In this document: positions 8,654 through 16,628 of the stretch, one piece after another
Position numbering within the stretch: position 1 is the first letter of the stretch
Layout: each line of letters opens with the position of its first letter
Origin: Lysobacteraceae bacterium
GTDB taxonomy: Bacteria > Pseudomonadota > Gammaproteobacteria > Xanthomonadales > Rhodanobacteraceae
Direction: 5' to 3'
DNA: 64,000 nt
Assembly: GCA_021372495.1 (NCBI GenBank)
Contig: JAJFUF010000036.1
Span: 81,035 to 145,034 of the forward strand
Made by a program: the position numbers and the translations under genes
The notes under the pieces: generated by a model
Told to the model about the DNA's origin: nothing
The model's input: only the letters and a program-made list of their open reading frames with translations
Databases searched by the model: none

Positions 8654-9639
8654 GCCGCCTCCGGAGCCGCGCGCACGCTGACCTCGGCGCTGTCGACGCC
8701 GACCGTGCCGCCGTCCGCGCGGGTGACGCGCAGCGCGCCGCGCGCGTCGATGCCGGCGCCGACGCCGTCGAACGCACCCTGCGCGCCGCTGACGCGCAGC
8801 GCGCGACCGCGCAGCAGATCATGGCGCACGTAGTCCTCGGCGAACGCGGCGAAGCCTTCGGCGGCGAAGCGATCCAGCGCCTCGACCAGCCGCGCGACCA
8901 GCCGCGCGACGAACGCGTTGCGTCCGGGCGGCGCGCCGCCGGCCAGCGTCGCCAGGTCGGTGACCGGCTGCCCGGCCTGCGCGCGCAGCGCGGGCGGCAG
9001 GCGCAGGTTGACGCCGATGCCGATCACCGCGTGGCAGGGGCCGAGGAATTCGCCGCCGAGTTCGACCAGGATGCCGGCCAGCTTGCGGCCGTCGGCCAGC
9101 GCGTCGTTCGGCCACTTCAGGCCGACGCCGCCGATGCCGGCGTCGGCCAGCGCGCGCATCAGCGCAACACCGATCGCCAGCGACAGTCCGGACAGTGCGG
9201 CATAGCCCGCGTCGAAGCGCTTCAGGCAGGACAGATACAGGTTCAGCGCCGGCGGCGACAGCCAGGCGCGCCCGCGCCGACCGCGGCCGGCACTCTGCGT
9301 TTCGGCCAGCACGAACGAAAGATCGGGCGCGCCCCGCGCGGCGCGGCGCAGCAGTTCGCTGGAGGTGGAGTCGAGTTCCCAGTGCGCCTCCAGCGCACCC
9401 AGCCGCCACGCCGTCGCCGCCGGCAGCGCGGCGCGGATCGCCGTGGCGTCCAGCAGCTCGACCGCATGCGGCAGCGCGTAGCCGCGCCCGGCCTGCGCCT
9501 CGACCGGCAGCCCGCGCGCGCGCAGCGCCTCGATCTGCTTCCACACCGCCGCGCGGGTGACGCCGAGGCGCGCGGCCAGCGCCGCGCCCGAGACGGGCGC
9601 GCCGGCGGCGAGCAGTTCGACCAGCGCGCGCGGCTCCAT
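8650..9639 (-). CDS. birA: Bifunctional biotin-[acetyl-CoA-carboxylase] ligase / biotin operon repressor
   Basis: Activates biotin with ATP and attaches it to the carboxylase carrier protein; 329 residues. The N-terminal winged helix (about 1-60, with RLGVTRAAVWKQIEAL) indicates a DNA-binding repressor form rather than the short ligase. The ligase motif GRGRRGR is at 118-124, followed by the KWPND-type motif. Its ATG shares one base with the plsY stop (TGATG). No bio genes are in the window, so any operator is elsewhere. Confidence 0.95.
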   Translation of the reverse strand: MEPRALVELLAAGAPVSGAALAARLGVTRAAVWKQIEALRARGLPVEAQAGRGYALPHAVELLDATAIRAALPAATAWRLGALEAHWELDSTSSELLRRAARGAPDLSFVLAETQSAGRGRRGRAWLSPPALNLYLSCLKRFDAGYAALSGLSLAIGVALMRALADAGIGGVGLKWPNDALADGRKLAGILVELGGEFLGPCHAVIGIGVNLRLPPALRAQAGQPVTDLATLAGGAPPGRNAFVARLVARLVEALDRFAAEGFAAFAEDYVRHDLLRGRALRVSGAQGAFDGVGAGIDARGALRVTRADGGTVGVDSAEVSVRAAPEAA

Positions 9640-10280
9640 CAGCCACTCCGCTTCAGCAGGCGCGGCAGCACGCGCGCGCGCTCGAAGCGGTGCTCGCGGC
9701 CGGCGCGCAGGCGCGCGAGGTTGCCGCGATGCGTCCACAGCAGCAGCAGCGCCGCGGCGACGCCGAACAGCGCGAACGCGTTGCGCAGCGGCGCCGGCGC
9801 CAGCAGCGCGGCCAGCGGCAACGCCAGGCCGGCGCAGATCGTGGCGAGCCCCACGTAACCGGTGGACAGCAACACCAGCAGCCACAGCGCCAGCAGCGGC
9901 GCCAGCGCGACCGGCAGCAGCACCGCGACGCCGCCGATCAGCGTCGCCGCGCCCTTGCCGCCGCGAAAACCGAACAACGCCGGATAGATGTGGCCGAGCG
10001 CGGCGGCGAACACGCAGGCCAGCGCCTGCACCGGCGTCGGCAGCGCGGACGCCGCGGGCCACAGCGCGAGGCCCAGCCACGCCGCCAGCGCGCCCTTGCC
10101 GACGTCGATCGCGGCCACGCCCAGCGCGAAGCGCCAGCCTTGCGTGCGCAGCGCATTGGTGCCGCCGGCGTTGCCGGAACCCTGGGTGCGGATGTCGACG
10201 CCGCGCAGGCGTCCCAGCAGCAGGCTGCCGGACAGCGAGCCGAGCAGGTAGGCGAGCAGCAGTTTGGCGAGCGTGAGCAT
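9639..10280 (-). CDS. plsY: Glycerol-3-phosphate acyltransferase PlsY
   Basis: An inner-membrane enzyme that uses acyl-phosphate to make 1-acyl-glycerol-3-phosphate, the first committed phospholipid intermediate; 213 residues. The acyl-phosphate-binding motif GSGNAGGTN is at 34-42, and further glycine motifs (FRGGKGAAT, GHIYP) are visible among about five membrane helices. It is the first gene of the operon with birA and coaX. Confidence 0.94.
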   Translation of the reverse strand: MLTLAKLLLAYLLGSLSGSLLLGRLRGVDIRTQGSGNAGGTNALRTQGWRFALGVAAIDVGKGALAAWLGLALWPAASALPTPVQALACVFAAALGHIYPALFGFRGGKGAATLIGGVAVLLPVALAPLLALWLLVLLSTGYVGLATICAGLALPLAALLAPAPLRNAFALFGVAAALLLLWTHRGNLARLRAGREHRFERARVLPRLLKRSG

Positions 10281-10323
10281 GCGGCGAGTCTAGCCGTAAT
10301 GCTTCGGGAAGTTGTTCGACGCA

Positions 10324-10369
10324 AGCGGGCCGCGGCCGGGCGCGCTTCGCGCCCGCGGCCGCCCCCGCT
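10324..10369. repeat. Long imperfect GC-rich hairpin upstream of plsY
   Basis: The core is a 7-bp perfect stem gggcgcg/cgcgccc with a 3-nt loop (10338-10354). It is flanked by longer imperfect complementary arms (agcggg...cccgct). It lies in the 211-bp gap between the DAK-DegV gene and plsY, both on the minus strand. It may end the upstream transcript, but no T-run follows. Confidence 0.35.
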
Positions 10370-10491
10370 CCGCGCCGGAGGGGCAAGGGAACGCGCGCTT
10401 CGCGGGGATGCGGCCGGCCTGCGGACGGCCCCTCGCGCCACTCCTTCCCGCGGGGAGAGGGGGAGAAAAGCGGCGTGTCGGCGCCCGACGG

Positions 10492-12300
10492 TCAGCCTTC
10501 GCCGGCGGCGACGCCCACCACCAGCGTGCCCGGCCCGGCGTGCGCGCCGATCGCCGCGCCGACCTCGACGATCGCGGGTGTTTCCGCCAGCGCCAGCCGC
10601 TGCCGCAGCGATGCGGCGAGGCGTTCCGCCTCGGCGCGGTTGTCGCAGTGGCCGACCAGCACGCGCGGCGCGGCGCCGCGTTCGCGCTTCGCCAGCCACG
10701 CGGCGAAGCGCTCCGGCGCGCGCGCGCCGAACGCCGCGCCGGCGAAGCGCAGGCGGCCGTCGGCGCTCGCGCGCAGCAGCGGCGCCAGCTTCAGCCAGCG
10801 CGTCAGCGGCAGGCTCCAGGCCGGAAGGCGCCCGCCGCGCACGGCGTAGTCGAGCTCGCGCACCATGGCGTAGGTGCGCACGCGGCCGCGCTCGGCCTGC
10901 AGCGCGGCCAGCACCGCCGCCGCGTCCGCGCCGTCCGCCGCGCGCTCGGCCGCGAGCAGCGCGTACAGGCCCTGCCCGCACGAGGCGGTGGCCGAATCGA
11001 ACAGGTGCACGCGTCCGCCGCATGCGCGCGCCGCGCTCTCCGCCGCCTGGAAGGTGCCGGACAGCGCGCGCGAAATGCCGACGTAGACCAGCTCGCGATG
11101 GTGGCTCAGCAGCACCTCGAACAGGCGCCGGAAGTCGCCCGGCGGCGGCTGCGAGGTGCGCGGCAGCTCCGGACTCGCGCGCATGCGCCGGTACAGCTCG
11201 GCGTTGCTCATCGCGACCTTGTCCAGGTAATCGCGCGCGCCCAGGCCGACCCGCACCGGCACCACGCCGATGCCGTAGCGCTCGATCGCCGCCTCGGGCA
11301 GGTCGGCGGCGGAATCGACCACCACGGCGACGCGCGCCGCCGCCGTCGCCGCGTGCTGCTGCGCGTGCATGTCGTCGGCCTTCTGCGCGCCGACCTCGCC
11401 GAACGCGGCGAGCGCGTCGTACAGCCGCTGCGGCGCATCGAGATGCATGTGCACGCGCAGCCGCGCCGGCGTGCCGGCCAGCACCAGGCTGCCGCCGTCC
11501 AGCGCGCGCAGCGCCGCCAGGATCGCCTCGCGCGGCAGCGCGTCGCCGCTGACGACGCATTCGACGCAGTAGCGGTGGCGGTCGTCGCCGGCCTCGGCGC
11601 GCGCGATCGCGCCGGCCTCGCCGACGTAGGCGGCGTCGGCGACGCGCACGCGGCGGCCCTCGCGCAGGAAGTCGGCGATGCCTTCGAGCAGCTCGACGAA
11701 GCCCTGCGCGCCGGCGTCCACCACGCCGGCGCGGCGCAGCGCCGGCAACTGCTGCGGCGTGCGCGACAGCGCCGCGCGCGCCGCTTCCAGCGCGTGGGCG
11801 AACGCCGCGCGCAGATCGTGGCGGCCGTCGGCCACGTGCTCGCGCAGCGCCTGCGCGAACGCGCCGATCACCGAAAGGATGGTGCCTTCGCGCGGCTCGG
11901 CCACGGCGCCGCGCGCCTGCTCGGCGCCCAGCGCCACCGCGCGCGCCAGCACCGGCGCGGTCAGCCGCGGCGCGTCGCCGGCGCCGGCGCCGACGCCGCA
12001 CAGGAATTGCGCCAGGATCGCGCCGGAATTGCCGCGCGCACCGTCCACGGCAGCCTCGGCCGCCGCGCGCAGCAGGCCGGCCGCGCCGCGTGCGCGCCGC
12101 TGCTGCATGCCGCGCTGCACCGCGCCGAGGGTGAAGGCGAGGTTGGAGCCGGTGTCGCCGTCCGGCACCGGAAACACGTTGATGCGATCGAGGTGTTCGC
12201 GGCGCTCGATCACGCGGCGTATGCCGGCGGCGAGGGCGCGGCGCAGGCTGGCGCCGCCGCTTGCGGCAGCGGCGACGGGAGGGATCGCGGCAGCGTTCAT
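10492..12300 (-). CDS. DAK2 (DhaL-like) - DegV fusion protein
   Basis: 602 residues combining an N-terminal DhaL/DAK2 ATP-binding kinase domain (VFPVPDGDTGSN carries the Mg-binding aspartates) with a C-terminal DegV domain, which binds fatty acids in characterised members (TSQPPPGDF and FDSATAS motifs). In Firmicutes the same functions are separate proteins, FakA and FakB, which phosphorylate fatty acids. A single-chain fatty-acid kinase is a reasonable inference but is not shown. The start is an ATG at 12300, and the frame upstream runs into repeats. Being immediately upstream of plsY, which consumes acyl-phosphate, makes a lipid role attractive. Confidence 0.85.
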   Translation of the reverse strand: MNAAAIPPVAAAASGGASLRRALAAGIRRVIERREHLDRINVFPVPDGDTGSNLAFTLGAVQRGMQQRRARGAAGLLRAAAEAAVDGARGNSGAILAQFLCGVGAGAGDAPRLTAPVLARAVALGAEQARGAVAEPREGTILSVIGAFAQALREHVADGRHDLRAAFAHALEAARAALSRTPQQLPALRRAGVVDAGAQGFVELLEGIADFLREGRRVRVADAAYVGEAGAIARAEAGDDRHRYCVECVVSGDALPREAILAALRALDGGSLVLAGTPARLRVHMHLDAPQRLYDALAAFGEVGAQKADDMHAQQHAATAAARVAVVVDSAADLPEAAIERYGIGVVPVRVGLGARDYLDKVAMSNAELYRRMRASPELPRTSQPPPGDFRRLFEVLLSHHRELVYVGISRALSGTFQAAESAARACGGRVHLFDSATASCGQGLYALLAAERAADGADAAAVLAALQAERGRVRTYAMVRELDYAVRGGRLPAWSLPLTRWLKLAPLLRASADGRLRFAGAAFGARAPERFAAWLAKRERGAAPRVLVGHCDNRAEAERLAASLRQRLALAETPAIVEVGAAIGAHAGPGTLVVGVAAGEG

Positions 12301-12426
12301 CGCGCCAGAGTCTAACCGCGCAATGCGTCCGCGTATGTTGCGCCGCAGCGGGACGCGCTGGCACCCGCGTCCGCTTTCTGCCACCATCCGCGGACCCTCT
12401 CGCGCACGACCCCGAGGTCCGGCGCC

Positions 12427-12825
12427 ATGAAACGCCCGCTTCTCGTCTGTCTCGCCTTCGGTGCCGGCCTGGCTGGTGCGGCCCAGGCGCGCGATTACGT
12501 CGTCGATGATCACCTGCTGGCGGCGAGCGATGCGCCGGCGCCGACGCTGCTCGGCGACCACGACCCGGGGCGCCCCTACGACAGCGGCGCGCACGTCGGC
12601 CCGCTCGGACCGGCCTCGTCCTACCGCGGCGACAGCAGCGACACCGGCAGCGGCACCGCGCAGGAAGCGGCACGCACGCCGACCACCCCGGATGCCGCGC
12701 CCGCGCAGCCCGCGCGCGAAACCGCACGCAGCCGCAGCACACCGTCCGCCGCGCCGGCGGCGCCGCGCAAGTCGCGCGGCAGCGGACCGAGCTGGCAGTC
12801 GCTGCTGCCGGGTTCGATCCAGTAG
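12427..12825 (+). CDS. Small exported protein of unknown function
   Basis: 132 residues beginning with a clear signal peptide (MKRPLLVCLAFGAGLAGAAQA). The mature part is short, proline/alanine/serine/threonine-rich and probably disordered, ending in GSGPSWQSLLPGSIQ. No family is recognised. It is divergent from the DAK-DegV gene, with 126 bp between starts. A tandem repeat begins just after its stop codon. A cleavage site after AQA is likely. Confidence 0.7.
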   Translation: MKRPLLVCLAFGAGLAGAAQARDYVVDDHLLAASDAPAPTLLGDHDPGRPYDSGAHVGPLGPASSYRGDSSDTGSGTAQEAARTPTTPDAAPAQPARETARSRSTPSAAPAAPRKSRGSGPSWQSLLPGSIQ

Positions 12826-12828
12826 GGT

Positions 12829-13042
12829 GCGTCGCGGCGGCCTGCGGGTCGCCGCTCCACACACCGAGGTCCCACCTCCACATCCCCCATCCCTTGCTGC
12901 GCAAGGGATTCGCCCCCTTGACTCAAGGGGGCTGAAGAAAGGGCGCGTCACGGCGGCCTGCGGGTCGCCGCTCCACACACCGAGGTCCCACCTCCACATC
13001 CCCCATCCCTTGCTGCGCAAGGGATTCGCCCCTTTGACTCAA
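12829..13042. repeat. Two tandem 98-bp direct repeats with internal hairpins
   Basis: Copies at 12829-12926 and 12945-13042 are offset by 116 bp and almost identical, separated by 18 bp. Each contains the perfect hairpin cccttg-ctgcg-caaggg. The first copy also forms cccccttg-act-caaggggg with the adjacent spacer. No reading frame with coding character spans them. With the REP doublet that follows, they fill the 354-bp gap (12826-13179) between the small exported protein and mtfA. Confidence 0.9.
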
Positions 13043-13044
13043 TT

Positions 13045-13131
13045 CGTAGGGTGGAAGCCGCACGGCGGCTTCCACCAAGCGGGGTTGCACGGCCCGGCGG
13101 AAGCGCCGCGGTGCGGCGCTTCCGCCCTACG
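13045..13131. repeat. REP-like palindrome doublet
   Basis: Two perfect hairpins stand side by side: 13050-13076 (12-bp stem ggtggaagccgc, loop acg) and 13096-13126 (14-bp stem ggcggaagcgccgc, loop ggt). The pair is bracketed by the inverted ends cgtaggg and ccctacg. This is the architecture of paired REP elements. A third member of the same sequence family is at 47445-47470. Confidence 0.8.
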
Positions 13132-13179
13132 CAATGCGCGCGGCTTGATCGGCGCGACGCGCGCCCCGACCATCGCGGG

Positions 13180-13947
13180 ATGACGACGCTGTTCGAACGC
13201 GTGGGCCGGCTGCTGCGGCCGGTGCCGCCGCTGCCCGACGATTTCTGGCGCGCCTGCGCGCAGGCGAATCCGCTGGCGCGACGCATGGACGCCGCGCGGC
13301 AGGCGCGCCTGCGTGCGCTGGTGGCGCAGTTCCTGGCGCGCAAGACCTTCAGCCCCGTGCGCGGCGCGCGGCTGGACGACCGCCGCTGCGCGCTGATCGC
13401 GTTGCAGGCCTGCATCCCGGTGCTGGAACTGGGCTTCGACTGGCTGGCCGGCTGGCGCGAGGCGATCGTCTATCCCGGCGAATTCAAGGTGAAGCGCACG
13501 CACGAGGACTACGCCACCGGCGTCGTCACCGAGGACGAGGACGTGCGCGTCGGCGAGGCCTGGGAGCGCGGCCCGCTGGTCCTGTCCTGGGCCGACGTGG
13601 AGCTCGACCTGGCGCAGCCCTGGGACGGCTTCAACGTGGTCGCGCACGAGATCGCGCACAAGCTGGACATGCTCGACGGCGCCGCCGACGGTGTGCCGCG
13701 GTTGCCGGCCGGCATCGCGCGGCGCGCGTGGATCGAGGCGTTCCAGCGCGGCTACGACCGGCTCGCCGCCGCGGTCGCGCGCGGCCGCCGCACCGCGATC
13801 GACCCGTACGCCGCGGAAAGCGCCGACGAATACTTCGCCGTGGTCAGCGAGCTGCACTTCTCCGATCCGGCCACGCTGCGGCGCGCCGAGCCGCAGGTCG
13901 CCGCGCTGCTGGAGGCGTTCTACGGGACGTCGCCGGCACCCGCGTAG
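13180..13947 (+). CDS. mtfA: MtfA zinc peptidase
   Basis: 255 residues; a member of the MtfA metallopeptidase family. The gluzincin HEIAH motif is at 156-160, followed by KLDMLDG, which is typical of the family. A further conserved glutamate-containing stretch ESADEYFA is present downstream. In Escherichia coli MtfA binds the Mlc repressor and so affects glucose uptake. Whether an Mlc homologue exists here is unknown. The start was chosen at the ATG after the repeat region because the open frame upstream crosses REP sequences. Confidence 0.93.
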   Translation: MTTLFERVGRLLRPVPPLPDDFWRACAQANPLARRMDAARQARLRALVAQFLARKTFSPVRGARLDDRRCALIALQACIPVLELGFDWLAGWREAIVYPGEFKVKRTHEDYATGVVTEDEDVRVGEAWERGPLVLSWADVELDLAQPWDGFNVVAHEIAHKLDMLDGAADGVPRLPAGIARRAWIEAFQRGYDRLAAAVARGRRTAIDPYAAESADEYFAVVSELHFSDPATLRRAEPQVAALLEAFYGTSPAPA

Positions 13948-13983
13948 GCGATGCACGCCGAACCGCGAGCCACCGGCGGGTAA

Positions 13984-14051
13984 CGTGCGCTCCGCGCACG
14001 AAACGGGCGCCGAGTCGCGCTCGTGCGCATGCGACGTGCACGGAGTGCACG
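13984..14051. repeat. Two short palindromes of the cgtgcrc-N3-gygcacg type
   Basis: Hairpins at 13984-14000 (cgtgcgc-tcc-gcgcacg) and 14035-14051 (cgtgcac-gga-gtgcacg) lie between convergent mtfA and the sensor kinase gene. The second is followed by ctacg. The larger palindrome at 47528-47554 has the same core and the same ctacg flank, so these look like one dispersed family. Confidence 0.6.
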
Positions 14052-14088
14052 CTACGCGTTGCTCCCCGCGCCCCACTCCCGGCCCTCT

Positions 14089-15465
14089 TCATCCCTCCGG
14101 CAACCGCACGCGGAACCGCGCACCGCCCAGCTCCGGCGAGCGGTCCACGTCGAGTTCGGCGCGGTAGGCGCGCACGATGTCCTGCACGATGGCGAGGCCG
14201 ATGCCGTGGCCCTGCACGCGCTCGTCGCCGCGCACGCCGCGCTGCAGCAGCAGGGCGACGCGTTCCTCGGGGATGCCGGGGCCGTCGTCCTCGACGACCA
14301 GCTCCAGGCCGGGCCGGCGCGCGCCGCGCCCGGCCTGCTGGCGCGCCGTCAGCAGCACGCGGTGGTTCGCCCACTTGAAGGCGTTCTCCAGCAGGTTGCC
14401 GATCAGTTCCAGCAGGTCGCCCTGCTCGCCGTAGAAGCGTGTGCCTTCCTCGATGTCGAACTCGCAGAGAATGTTCTTCGCCGCGTACACCTTCTCCAGG
14501 CCGCGCACCACCTCCTCGGCGTGCGGTTCCAGCGGCACCGGCGCGGCGAAGGTCTGGTGGCCGGAAGTGGCCGCGCGAGAGAGCTGGTAGGCGACGATCT
14601 CGTCCATGCGCCGCACCTGGTCGAGCACGTCCTGGCGCAGCACGGGCGTGCCGTTCTCCGACTCCAGCCGCGAGCGCACCACCGCCAGCGGCGTCTTCAG
14701 GCTGTGCGCGAGGTCGGCGAGCGTGTTGCGATAGCGCGACAGATGCTCGCGCTCGCTCTCGATGAAGTCGTTGAGGCTGCGGGTCAGCCCGGCCAGCTCG
14801 GGCGGATAGCGGCCGGACAGCCGCTCGCGCTCGCCGCGCTCGATGCGCGCGAGGTCGCCGGACACGCGCCGCAGCGGCGACAGCGACCAGCGCAGCAGCA
14901 GCAGTTGCATCAGCAGCAGCACCACGCCGAGGCCGGCCAGCCAGCCGAACAGGGTGCGCCGGTAGGCGGCGAGCTGGCGCTCGAACTGCGCCTCGTTCTC
15001 GGCGACGTGGAAGGTCAGGTTGATCTCGCCGCGGTTGGGCACCACCCAGGCGACGCCCTCGCTGAGCAGGTAGACGCGACCGACCTTGGTTTGCAGCGGA
15101 CCGCGAAACTGCGTCTGGCCGGGCGCGAGGCGCGCGCCGAACGGCAGCTCGCGGCCGAGCGCGGACGGCGAATTCCAGCGCAGGCCCTCGCCGACCACCG
15201 CGGCGTACAGCCCGGAGCCGGGGCGCGAGAAGTCGGGATTGGGCAGCTTGTCGGGATCCGGCGGGATCAGCTTGCCGTAGCGGCTGACCTCGAAGCCGGC
15301 GAGGTAGGCGTAGACGTAGCCCTGCAGCCGGTCGCGCAGCACGCTGATCGCGCCCTCGTAATAGGCGCGGTCGAGCGCGAAGCCGGTGCCGCCGAGGAAG
15401 GCCGCCAGCGCGAAACCGGTGGCGAGGGTGGAGCGCGCCGCAAGCGAGAGCGGCCTTCGGCTCAC
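14089..15465 (-). CDS. phoQ: PhoQ-like sensor histidine kinase
   Basis: 458 residues. Membrane helices at about 8-30 and 171-193 enclose a 140-residue periplasmic sensor region. A HAMP linker follows, then an H-box with phospho-acceptor H254 in DLAHSLKTPL, an N-box (NLLENAFKWA), and G-boxes DDGPGIP and GHGIGLAIV. It phosphorylates the PhoP-like regulator encoded directly upstream. The GTG start overlaps the phoP stop (GTGA), which decides it. Gene order and the phoP partner suggest PhoQ, whose relatives sense divalent cations and cationic peptides; the ligand here is unproven. Confidence 0.87.
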   Translation of the reverse strand: MSRRPLSLAARSTLATGFALAAFLGGTGFALDRAYYEGAISVLRDRLQGYVYAYLAGFEVSRYGKLIPPDPDKLPNPDFSRPGSGLYAAVVGEGLRWNSPSALGRELPFGARLAPGQTQFRGPLQTKVGRVYLLSEGVAWVVPNRGEINLTFHVAENEAQFERQLAAYRRTLFGWLAGLGVVLLLMQLLLLRWSLSPLRRVSGDLARIERGERERLSGRYPPELAGLTRSLNDFIESEREHLSRYRNTLADLAHSLKTPLAVVRSRLESENGTPVLRQDVLDQVRRMDEIVAYQLSRAATSGHQTFAAPVPLEPHAEEVVRGLEKVYAAKNILCEFDIEEGTRFYGEQGDLLELIGNLLENAFKWANHRVLLTARQQAGRGARRPGLELVVEDDGPGIPEERVALLLQRGVRGDERVQGHGIGLAIVQDIVRAYRAELDVDRSPELGGARFRVRLPEG

Positions 15466-16154
15466 TCGTCCTCGCTTTCGTCGCGCGGGATGGCGAAACG
15501 GTAGCCGCGGCCGCGCACGGTCTCGATCGGCTTCAGCTCGCCGTCGGGGTCGAGCTTGCGGCGCAGGCGCCCGATGAACACTTCGAGCACGTTGGAGTCG
15601 CGGTCGAAGTCCTGCTGGTAGATGTGCTCGGTGAGGTCGGCCTTGGAGACCAGCTCGCCGGCATGCAGCATCAGGTATTCGAGCACCTTGTACTCGTAGC
15701 TGGTCAGGTCGACCGCGCGGCCGGCCACGCCGACCGTCTGCGCGGTGGTGTCGAGGCGGATCGTCCCGCAGCGCAGCACCGGCCGCGACCAGCCGCTGGC
15801 GCGGCGCACCAGCGCGTTGATGCGCGCCAGCAGTTCCTCGACGTGGAACGGCTTGACCATGTAGTCGTCGGCGCCGTGCTTGAGGCCCTCCACCTTGTCC
15901 TGCCACGACGAGCGCGCGGTCAGGATCAGGATCGGATAGCGCCGGCCGTCGTCGCGCAGCATCTTGACCAGCTCCATGCCCGACAGCTTGGGCAGGCCGA
16001 GGTCGATGATGGCGAGATCGAACGGCACCTCGCGGCCGAGGTACAGGCCCTCCTCGCCGTCGGCGGCGGCGTCGACCGCGTAGCCGTCGCGTTTCAGCCG
16101 CGCGGCCAACGTCTCGCGCAGCGGTGCTTCGTCCTCGACCAGCAGGATGCGCAT
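15462..16154 (-). CDS. phoP: PhoP-like OmpR-family response regulator
   Basis: 230 residues. A receiver domain with the acidic pocket VEDE and phospho-acceptor D51 (IIDLGLP) is followed by an OmpR-type winged helix (about 130-225, including SYEYKVLEYLM and RGRGYRFAI). The ATG shares one base with the stop of the PepSY gene (TGATG). A TTG start one codon upstream in frame is less likely. It is the second gene of a PepSY-phoP-phoQ operon, preceded by a candidate direct-repeat binding site for an OmpR-family protein. Confidence 0.9.
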   Translation of the reverse strand: MRILLVEDEAPLRETLAARLKRDGYAVDAAADGEEGLYLGREVPFDLAIIDLGLPKLSGMELVKMLRDDGRRYPILILTARSSWQDKVEGLKHGADDYMVKPFHVEELLARINALVRRASGWSRPVLRCGTIRLDTTAQTVGVAGRAVDLTSYEYKVLEYLMLHAGELVSKADLTEHIYQQDFDRDSNVLEVFIGRLRRKLDPDGELKPIETVRGRGYRFAIPRDESEDE

Positions 16155-16426
16155 CAACGTTTCTCCTTCTCGCCCTTCTCGCTCTTTTCGTTCCTGTCGG
16201 CCTGCGCCCGCACCCGCACCACCTTCACGCGGCCTTCCGGGGTCAGCACCTTGATGCTGTACACGGTGGTGCGCCCGTAGTGCAGGGTGTCGGTCGCCAG
16301 CACGGTGCCCTTGGTTTCGCGCTGCACCTTCTCCATCGCCTGCTCGAGGGTCAGATCCTCGGCGCAGGCGGCGCCGGCGACCAGCGCCAGCGCGAGAAAC
16401 AGCAGGACGTTACGGAGTTGTGGCAT
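16154..16426 (-). CDS. Small periplasmic PepSY-like protein
   Basis: 90 residues: a signal peptide with probable cleavage after ACA, then a single PepSY-like module (LTLEQAMEKVQRET ... VYSIKVLTPEGRVKVVRV) and a very basic/acidic tail. Periplasmic PepSY proteins often sit beside two-component systems and are thought to modulate sensors or proteases. Here it is the promoter-proximal gene of the phoPQ operon, so it is likely co-produced with the kinase. Confidence 0.8.
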   Translation of the reverse strand: MPQLRNVLLFLALALVAGAACAEDLTLEQAMEKVQRETKGTVLATDTLHYGRTTVYSIKVLTPEGRVKVVRVRAQADRNEKSEKGEKEKR

Positions 16427-16482
16427 GCCGGGGATGGTAGCGCAAGGCCGCGGCGGACGGACGCGCCGGGATCGTCGCCGCG

Positions 16483-16515
16483 ATGATGCCGGCAGGCATT
16501 GAATTCGCGCTGAAT
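16483..16515 (-). promoter_or_regulatory. Candidate PhoP box and -10 of the PepSY-phoP-phoQ operon
   Basis: Read on the minus strand, ATTCA is repeated with an 11-bp period (ATTCA-N6-ATTCA, 16500-16515), the helical phasing used by OmpR-family dimers. A -10-like CATCAT (16483-16488) follows after 11 bp, the distance seen in PhoP-activated promoters, and no good -35 is present. It is 74 bp upstream of the PepSY start. Autoregulation is inferred. Confidence 0.45.
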
Positions 16516-16628
16516 CGTCCGTCGCCGCGCGCCGCCCCCAACCTCCGCTTGCGCGCACCGGAAGCCCGGGGCCTCGCCGGCGCCACGCCGCCGGTCCCCG
16601 CAAGCGGGACGGCCGCCACGCCCGCCGC

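Noticed and set aside
4651..9858. Very long open frame of 1735 codons on the plus strand
   Set aside because: It runs antisense through arginase, Hpt, tRNA-Thr, the alcohol dehydrogenase, coaX and birA. Its product is arginine/alanine/glutamine-rich with no domain; it is a GC-rich shadow.
12829..13042. CRISPR array
   Set aside because: Only two copies, unit of 98 bp, one 18-bp spacer and no cas genes; it is a tandem repeat.
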